DNA from: Flammeovirgaceae bacterium UBA4659
Lineage (GTDB): Bacteria; Bacteroidota; Bacteroidia; Cytophagales; Cyclobacteriaceae
Direction of reading: 5' to 3'
DNA length: 35,770 nt
NCBI GenBank assembly: GCA_002405445.1
Contig: DHLV01000018.1
Coordinates: forward strand, 1,008-36,777
Shown: one piece after another, positions 31,510 to 35,770 of the stretch
Layout of the letters: each line of letters starts with the position of its first letter
Numbering within the stretch: position 1 is the first letter of the stretch
Made by a program: the position numbers and the translations under genes
Notes under the pieces: generated by a model
Database searches by the model: none
Told to the model about the DNA's origin: nothing
The model's input: the letters and a program-made list of their open reading frames with translations, nothing else

Positions 31510-32832
31510 ATGAATTGGTCTGAACTCCTCTCTTCAAAGCGCCCAGGGACTACAACCGACACCATAGAATCATCGCGTAGCGCGTTTGAGCAAGACTATG
31601 ATCGCATTATTTTCTCGCATCCGTTTAGGCGCCTGCAAGATAAAACACAGGTACACCCTTTACCCGAACATGACTTTGTGCACACACGTCTCACCCACAG
31701 CCTAGAGGTATCGAGCGTAGGGCGTTCGCTTGGCAAAAAGGTAGGAGAGGTGATTCTGCAGCGCCATGCTCATTTAAACAAGAACTTTACGCTATTTGAT
31801 TTTGGTGCCATTGTTGCATCTGCTTCGCTGACCCACGATCTGGGTAACCCGCCATTCGGGCATGCAGGCGAAGATGCCCTGTCCGATTTCTTTCTTCACC
31901 ACGCAGAGGGAAAAATATTTCAGCAACAGGTGACTAAATCACAGTGGGCTGACCTTGTACGATTTGAAGGTAACGCCCAGGGTTTTCGTATCCTCAACAA
32001 AGCGCAGTACGGCTTAAAGTTAACCGCAGCCACCTTGGGCGCTTTTACCAAATACCCGTGCCCGGCAGAATTTCCGGACAGAGACAAATCAAAAAAGAGT
32101 CAAAACAAATTCAGTTTCTTTCAATCTGAAGCAAGTGCTTTTCAGGCGGTGGCAGAGCATGTGGGCCTGGTGCAAATTGGTGAACAAGCGTGGTGCCGCC
32201 ACCCGTTGGCTTTTTTGGTAGAAGCGGCTGACGACATCTGTTACAGCATCATCGATTTGGAAGACGGCTGCCGACTAGGTTTGGTAAGTTTTACCGACAC
32301 GGTGGAGATGATGGCCACGATTGTTGGAAATCAGTTTGATCCGGACAAACTGAGCAGGCACATTAGCCTGAATGAAAAACTCGGTGTGCTACGCGCCATG
32401 GCCATCGGAAAACTGGTAGACGGCTGTACTACCATATTTTTAGACGAAGAAAACAACATACTCAATGGCAAGTTTGACCGCGCCCTTACAGATGCTAGTG
32501 TACATCACCACGCTCTCAGCAAAATCAGCAAAACATCCATTGAAAAAATATATCGGGCCAGACATGTGGTGGAAATCGAAGCCACCGGGCACGAAGTGCT
32601 GCCCGGATTGATTCATGAGTTTTGCCGGGCTGGATTTCACCTGGCGCAAAAAGATCGCTCCAGAAAATATTCAAATCTGGCTTTGCTGCTTCCCGAGGAA
32701 GTTCGATGGCACATCGGCCATCAGCCCGACAATGTGTATGCAGTGCTTCGCCAGGTTGTTGATTTTGTTTCAGGGCTTACCGATCGTCATGCCATCTCTC
32801 TCTACAAAAAAATCAAAGGTGTATCATACTGA
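31510..32832 (+). CDS. dgt: Deoxyguanosinetriphosphate triphosphohydrolase (dGTPase)
   Basis: A 440-residue HD-domain hydrolase that cuts dGTP (or other dNTPs) to deoxynucleoside and triphosphate, controlling nucleotide pools. The family start is clear: DRIIFSHPFRRLQDKTQVHPL. The HD metal site is complete: His63 in RLTHSLEVSS, His109-Asp110 in LTHDLGNPPFGHAGE, and the later Asp in VEAADDICYSIIDLEDG. Length is in the usual bacterial range for the shorter Dgt class. The ATG at 31510 follows the previous stop by three bases (translational coupling). Cytoplasmic. Confidence 0.95.
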   Translation: MNWSELLSSKRPGTTTDTIESSRSAFEQDYDRIIFSHPFRRLQDKTQVHPLPEHDFVHTRLTHSLEVSSVGRSLGKKVGEVILQRHAHLNKNFTLFDFGAIVASASLTHDLGNPPFGHAGEDALSDFFLHHAEGKIFQQQVTKSQWADLVRFEGNAQGFRILNKAQYGLKLTAATLGAFTKYPCPAEFPDRDKSKKSQNKFSFFQSEASAFQAVAEHVGLVQIGEQAWCRHPLAFLVEAADDICYSIIDLEDGCRLGLVSFTDTVEMMATIVGNQFDPDKLSRHISLNEKLGVLRAMAIGKLVDGCTTIFLDEENNILNGKFDRALTDASVHHHALSKISKTSIEKIYRARHVVEIEATGHEVLPGLIHEFCRAGFHLAQKDRSRKYSNLALLLPEEVRWHIGHQPDNVYAVLRQVVDFVSGLTDRHAISLYKKIKGVSY

Positions 32833-32856
32833 TTTTTCATAACTTGCAATGCAACC

Positions 32857-34134
32857 ATGGAAGTATACGGTAGAATTTTGCTTATTGCTATGCCGGCATT
32901 TTTGGTGCTGGTGCTATTTGAAAAATGTTGGGGCTGGCGCAAGGGCTTTGATACCGTGCGCACCAACGATATGATTTCAAGCCTGAGCTCAGGTATCACC
33001 AATGTGACCAAAGATGTACTCGGCCTGAGTGTGATTGTTATTTCCTATCCGTGGCTGTTGAGTAAAATGGCGATCGTACACGTGGGCTCCGGTGTTTTTA
33101 CTTTTTTCATCGCCTTTATGGCGTTGGATTTTGCTGGCTATTGGGTGCACCGTATTGCCCACGAGTACAACCTTTTTTGGAATAACCACATTATCCACCA
33201 CAGTAGCGAGGAATTTAATCTAGCGTGTGCACTGCGGCAAAGCATCTCATCAATCATCAAGATATTTGCAGTTTTTCTGATTCCGGCCGCATTATTGGGC
33301 GTGCCCGCAAACGTGATAGCCGTGGTGGCGCCCCTGCATTTGTTTGCCCAGTTTTGGTATCACACACGTCATATCGGCAAAATGGGCATACTTGAAAACA
33401 TCATGGTTACACCTTCACATCACCGCGTGCACCACGCCATCAACCCTGAGTACCTGGATAAGAACTATTCGCAGATTTTTATTTTCTGGGACAAACTGTT
33501 TGGAACCTTTCAACAAGAACTGCCAAACGTTAGCCCCGTGTACGGAGTGACGCGCCCTGTGAGAACCTGGAATCCCATCAAAATCAATTTTGTTCATCTT
33601 TGGCTGTTGATAAAAGATGCATGGCATACCAGCAGCTACCTTGATAAGCTGAGGATTTGGTTTATGCCACTGGGGTGGCGGCCTGCCGATGTGGTGAGTA
33701 AATTTCCGGTTTACAAGATCTCCGATGTGCACCATTTTGAAAAGTACAACCCGTTCACACCGGTTCAGTTAAAGGTTTGGTGCTGGTTTCAACTCACCGC
33801 GTTGTTGGTATTCATCAGCTATCTGTTTGGCAACATTGCTACCATCGGTAGCCCAATGATATACGTTTACGGCCTTTTCATTTTTTTGAGTGTTTATTCG
33901 CTGACCGACCTGCTTGACAAGAACCGTTATGCTTTCGTTTGGGAAACTGTCAGATCAGGCATGGGTATTTACATCTTGGTTGCAACAGATAATTGGTTCG
34001 GAGCATGTGAACATGCACCGTGGTGCATGTGGGTGTTAGGCGTGTATTTTTCCATTTCGGTGTTGGGTGCATTTTTCCTCTCACAGCTTAATGAGCAGGA
34101 GCAGGAGCAGCAACTGGAAATCAAACGTCTGTAA
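32857..34134 (+). CDS. Sterol desaturase/fatty acid hydroxylase family protein, AGMO-like
   Basis: A 425-residue integral-membrane di-iron oxygenase. Histidine boxes: HRIAH (His98, His102), HIIHH (His111, His114, His115) and TPSHHRVHH (His188-193), with an additional His around WYHTRH. The surrounding text (YWVHRIAHEYN, HHSSEEFNLACALRQS, HHRVHHAINPEYLDKNYSQ, FIFWDKLFGTF, YGVTRPVRTWNPI) and the long C-terminal membrane part resemble animal alkylglycerol monooxygenase more than sterol desaturases; AGMO cleaves O-alkyl glycerol ethers. Helices at about 6-22, 52-70, 80-96, 132-160 and several after 300. It follows dgt by 24 bases and may share its operon. Ends overlapping the convergent gene by 14 bases. 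Confidence 0.9.
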   Translation: MEVYGRILLIAMPAFLVLVLFEKCWGWRKGFDTVRTNDMISSLSSGITNVTKDVLGLSVIVISYPWLLSKMAIVHVGSGVFTFFIAFMALDFAGYWVHRIAHEYNLFWNNHIIHHSSEEFNLACALRQSISSIIKIFAVFLIPAALLGVPANVIAVVAPLHLFAQFWYHTRHIGKMGILENIMVTPSHHRVHHAINPEYLDKNYSQIFIFWDKLFGTFQQELPNVSPVYGVTRPVRTWNPIKINFVHLWLLIKDAWHTSSYLDKLRIWFMPLGWRPADVVSKFPVYKISDVHHFEKYNPFTPVQLKVWCWFQLTALLVFISYLFGNIATIGSPMIYVYGLFIFLSVYSLTDLLDKNRYAFVWETVRSGMGIYILVATDNWFGACEHAPWCMWVLGVYFSISVLGAFFLSQLNEQEQEQQLEIKRL

Positions 34135-35182
34135 GCTCTGTGCCGGCAATCTCCAAGATCAACTTCTCGCTATAGGCCATGGCGGGAGTTTGGTAGCCCG
34201 GCATTAAATTACCTTTTAATATTTTTTCAGCAATCAGCACTGCCGTCTCGGCCGTCAGTTTATAACCACTCAGGGTTTGCAAACGACTCTCGCAAATTCT
34301 ACCAGCAGCATCAGTCACTTTGCCCCACAAAAAACTACGCCCACTCTCGCGCTTTTCTTCACTGGGTCCGGCAGGTTTTTTGTCGATTTGCTTCAGCATG
34401 AACTTTTTTACCCAATTGAGCCGCAGCAGCCAATTCATATAGTTGCTGCGCTTTGCGTTAGCAATCATACTTTCGGTGGCGCCTGTATAAACTTCTATGT
34501 TCGGTATACCGGTGCTCCGCCATGCGGTAGAGATATCACCCCAGGGAATGCAGAGCGTTTTGCTTTTGAATGTACCAAAGTCAACTTCTAAAACCTTTGA
34601 GCCCAGTGCCGAGTAAACCAGCACGCCATCTTTTCGGATCAGCCCTCCAAAACCAAGCCCTTCCGTCATACTCTTGGCCGTGCCGCGCGAAAGCCCTCCT
34701 TTCGACATGGTAAAAGCGAGTTGTAAATGAGTAGCCGATGGCAATCGGTTCTTTAAATGGAGCGCGAGGCAGTCAGAGGGTACAACATCGAAACCCGTTC
34801 CGGGCATCAGCATGATACCTTTGCCTTTTGCCTCTGCATCCAGCTTTGCCAAAGACTCAAACACCTGATGCTCCCCTGTAATATCAGTATAGTGGGTTTT
34901 GGTTTGCAAACAGGCCTTTGCCATGGATGCCGCAGTGTGCTTGAACGGACCCGCACAATGGATCACCACCGCAGCAGGCGTTAACAGTTGAACAAGTTTT
35001 TCATATTCAGATGTGTCGACCACTTCAAACGGGTAGCCGGTTTCTGAGGCCTGCTTTTGAAGTGCCTGCTCATTTCTGCCGGACAGGCATACGTTAAGTT
35101 TCTTCTGCTTGCACAGTTGTACAATCAACCTGCCCGTGTAACCATACGAGCCGTACACCACAATAAGATCAGCTTGTTTCAT
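34121..35182 (-). CDS. Saccharopine dehydrogenase-like NAD(P)-binding protein (trans-acting enoyl reductase type)
   Basis: A 353-residue protein with an N-terminal Rossmann fold (LIVVYGSYGYTGRLIV, about 5-20) and a following substrate-handling domain. HCAGPFKHTAASMAKACLQTKTHYTDITGEH is the hallmark of the family that includes saccharopine reductase and mycobacterial trans-acting enoyl reductases. The ATG at 35182 is preferred; the frame can start three codons earlier only at a TTG overlapping the previous stop. It lies five bases after the stop of the small membrane-anchored protein gene. Substrate unknown; lysine metabolism is not implied. Confidence 0.87.
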   Translation of the reverse strand: MKQADLIVVYGSYGYTGRLIVQLCKQKKLNVCLSGRNEQALQKQASETGYPFEVVDTSEYEKLVQLLTPAAVVIHCAGPFKHTAASMAKACLQTKTHYTDITGEHQVFESLAKLDAEAKGKGIMLMPGTGFDVVPSDCLALHLKNRLPSATHLQLAFTMSKGGLSRGTAKSMTEGLGFGGLIRKDGVLVYSALGSKVLEVDFGTFKSKTLCIPWGDISTAWRSTGIPNIEVYTGATESMIANAKRSNYMNWLLRLNWVKKFMLKQIDKKPAGPSEEKRESGRSFLWGKVTDAAGRICESRLQTLSGYKLTAETAVLIAEKILKGNLMPGYQTPAMAYSEKLILEIAGTELTDV

Positions 35183-35187
35183 GTCTG

Positions 35188-35571
35188 TCAATTCAATCGT
35201 TCAACTTCCGTTACAAAATATTTGGTATCGCCTCGCCAAAAAAAAATCATCATGCGTTCGGTGTATTTGAGGCTCACCCGCTCCCCACTTAGCGAAGCTT
35301 CTTCCAGTGTTTTGATCACGTCAGTGCGATCTGTTTCCACAGAGAAATCAAATGACTCGGATACGATGTTGGGAGATTTATTGGCACCAAATGTCTGCAG
35401 GTTGAGCTGACCCTCGTAAGTTTTAAAAACCCATCCCTTCTTGCTGATTTTGACCACCATGCCCGACCGGATTCCATTTGAATAAGACCCCCAGTAAGCA
35501 AAGGAAAAAAGTGCTAACAACACAATTATTGCAACCCATGCAATTCGCTTCGTCCATTTAAGAATAAACAT
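35188..35571 (-). CDS. Small membrane-anchored protein of unknown function (127 aa)
   Basis: A basic N-terminus and one membrane helix (about 10-28, IAWVAIIVLLALFSFAYWG) lead to an extracytoplasmic domain beginning SYSNGIRSGMVVKISKKGWVFKTYEGQLNLQTFG. This S-x-G-x-R-x-G...KKG-x-x-KTYEG pattern is one I associate with a conserved Bacteroidota family of uncharacterised envelope proteins; I can attach no activity. It starts shortly after lgt, whose 3' end lies 24 bases upstream, and ends five bases before the saccharopine-dehydrogenase-like gene, so the three are probably one minus-strand operon. Confidence 0.72.
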   Translation of the reverse strand: MFILKWTKRIAWVAIIVLLALFSFAYWGSYSNGIRSGMVVKISKKGWVFKTYEGQLNLQTFGANKSPNIVSESFDFSVETDRTDVIKTLEEASLSGERVSLKYTERMMIFFWRGDTKYFVTEVERLN

Positions 35572-35595
35572 ACCTTGGTATTTTGGATTGGATAT

Positions 35596-35770
35596 TTAAT
35601 GTTTGAAAATAGTCTTTCTATTCAACTTTACATAAAAAAATAATGCGGAGGCAAAAACCATCATGGAAATGAACTGCGAGATGGTGAGATGATGTTGGAT
35701 CATAAACCCTCTTTCCTGGTCTCCCCGAAAGTTCTCAAGCACAACGCGGCCCAGCGCATACGTCATCAAG
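35596..35770 (-). CDS. lgt: Prolipoprotein diacylglyceryl transferase, C-terminal part
   Basis: The frame is open from the window edge to the TAA at 35596-35598 and gives LMTYALGRVVLENFRGDQERGF, then HLTISQFISMMVFASALFFYVK and a KTIFKH end. The YxxGRxxxExFRgD block with its conserved Arg, followed by LTisQ and the final membrane helix, matches the C-terminus of Lgt, which transfers diacylglycerol from phosphatidylglycerol to the lipobox Cys of prolipoproteins. The N-terminal majority lies beyond the window. Too short for a listed frame but the pattern is distinctive. Confidence 0.85.
   Translation of the reverse strand, partial: LMTYALGRVVLENFRGDQERGFMIQHHLTISQFISMMVFASALFFYVKLNRKTIFKH

Noticed and set aside
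1..35770. tRNA, rRNA, riboswitch or CRISPR array
   Set aside because: Gaps were read on both strands; no cloverleaf, conserved riboswitch core or regularly spaced repeat was seen. Only a covariance-model search could exclude degenerate cases.

Overview
The window looks like a chromosomal segment of a Bacteroidota bacterium, most likely of the order Cytophagales. Pointers are the near absence of Shine-Dalgarno sites, promoters of the TTTG / TAnnTTTG type (best example before deoC), a GGGP-synthase-family gene, DUF6090, DUF2520 and small TonB-plug-like proteins, and a bactofilin/M23/AtpZ neighbourhood. Base composition looks mid-40s percent GC, with two visibly AT-richer patches (about 7.9-9.6 kb and 17.15-17.9 kb). 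I saw no rRNA, tRNA, CRISPR array, transposase or integrase.

Layout. 1-3.5 kb: the 3' part of a cysteine desulfurase gene, converging on a CoA-transferase/hydrolase gene, then a DUF2520 Rossmann protein. 3.5-7.9 kb: a miniature TonB-plug-like secreted protein, a 0.5 kb gap, and a 1161-residue exported TPR protein. 7.9-9.6 kb: an AT-rich minus-strand group of two lipoproteins and a small membrane protein. 9.7-11.2 kb: a convergent NarL-type response regulator and a short histidine kinase, with conspicuous palindromes before each. 11.4-14.2 kb: a small secreted basic protein, deoC and a GAPN-like aldehyde dehydrogenase. 14.4-17.1 kb: a two-subunit exported molybdenum hydroxylase. 17.15-20.0 kb: a DUF6090 membrane protein, a secreted protein of unknown function and a lysozyme-like secreted protein.

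20.1-28.3 kb is a tightly packed minus-strand run that could be one transcript. In transcription order it encodes a tandem Usp protein, a CPA2 antiporter, a biotinyl carrier protein, a holin-like DUF1469 protein, a YtxH-like protein, a GGGP-synthase-family enzyme, an M23 peptidase, a bactofilin, AtpZ, a membrane protein, and a penicillin-acylase-family hydrolase. 28.5-34.1 kb (plus strand) holds glycyl-tRNA synthetase, an MtfA-type peptidase, a LURP-one/scramblase-like protein, dGTPase and an alkylglycerol-monooxygenase-like sterol desaturase. 34.1-35.8 kb (minus strand) holds a saccharopine-dehydrogenase-like enzyme, a small membrane-anchored protein and the 3' end of lgt.

Functional links: bactofilin, M23 peptidase, AtpZ, holin-like and YtxH-like proteins suggest an envelope-related cluster. 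The GGGP-synthase-family enzyme and the AGMO-like oxygenase both point to ether-lipid chemistry. Usp and antiporter are translationally coupled. The strongest candidates for something undescribed are the seven-repeat super-module of the TPR protein, the AT-rich lipoprotein cassette whose first product has a glycine/alanine-rich hydrophobic tail, and the paired palindromes controlling the convergent two-component genes.
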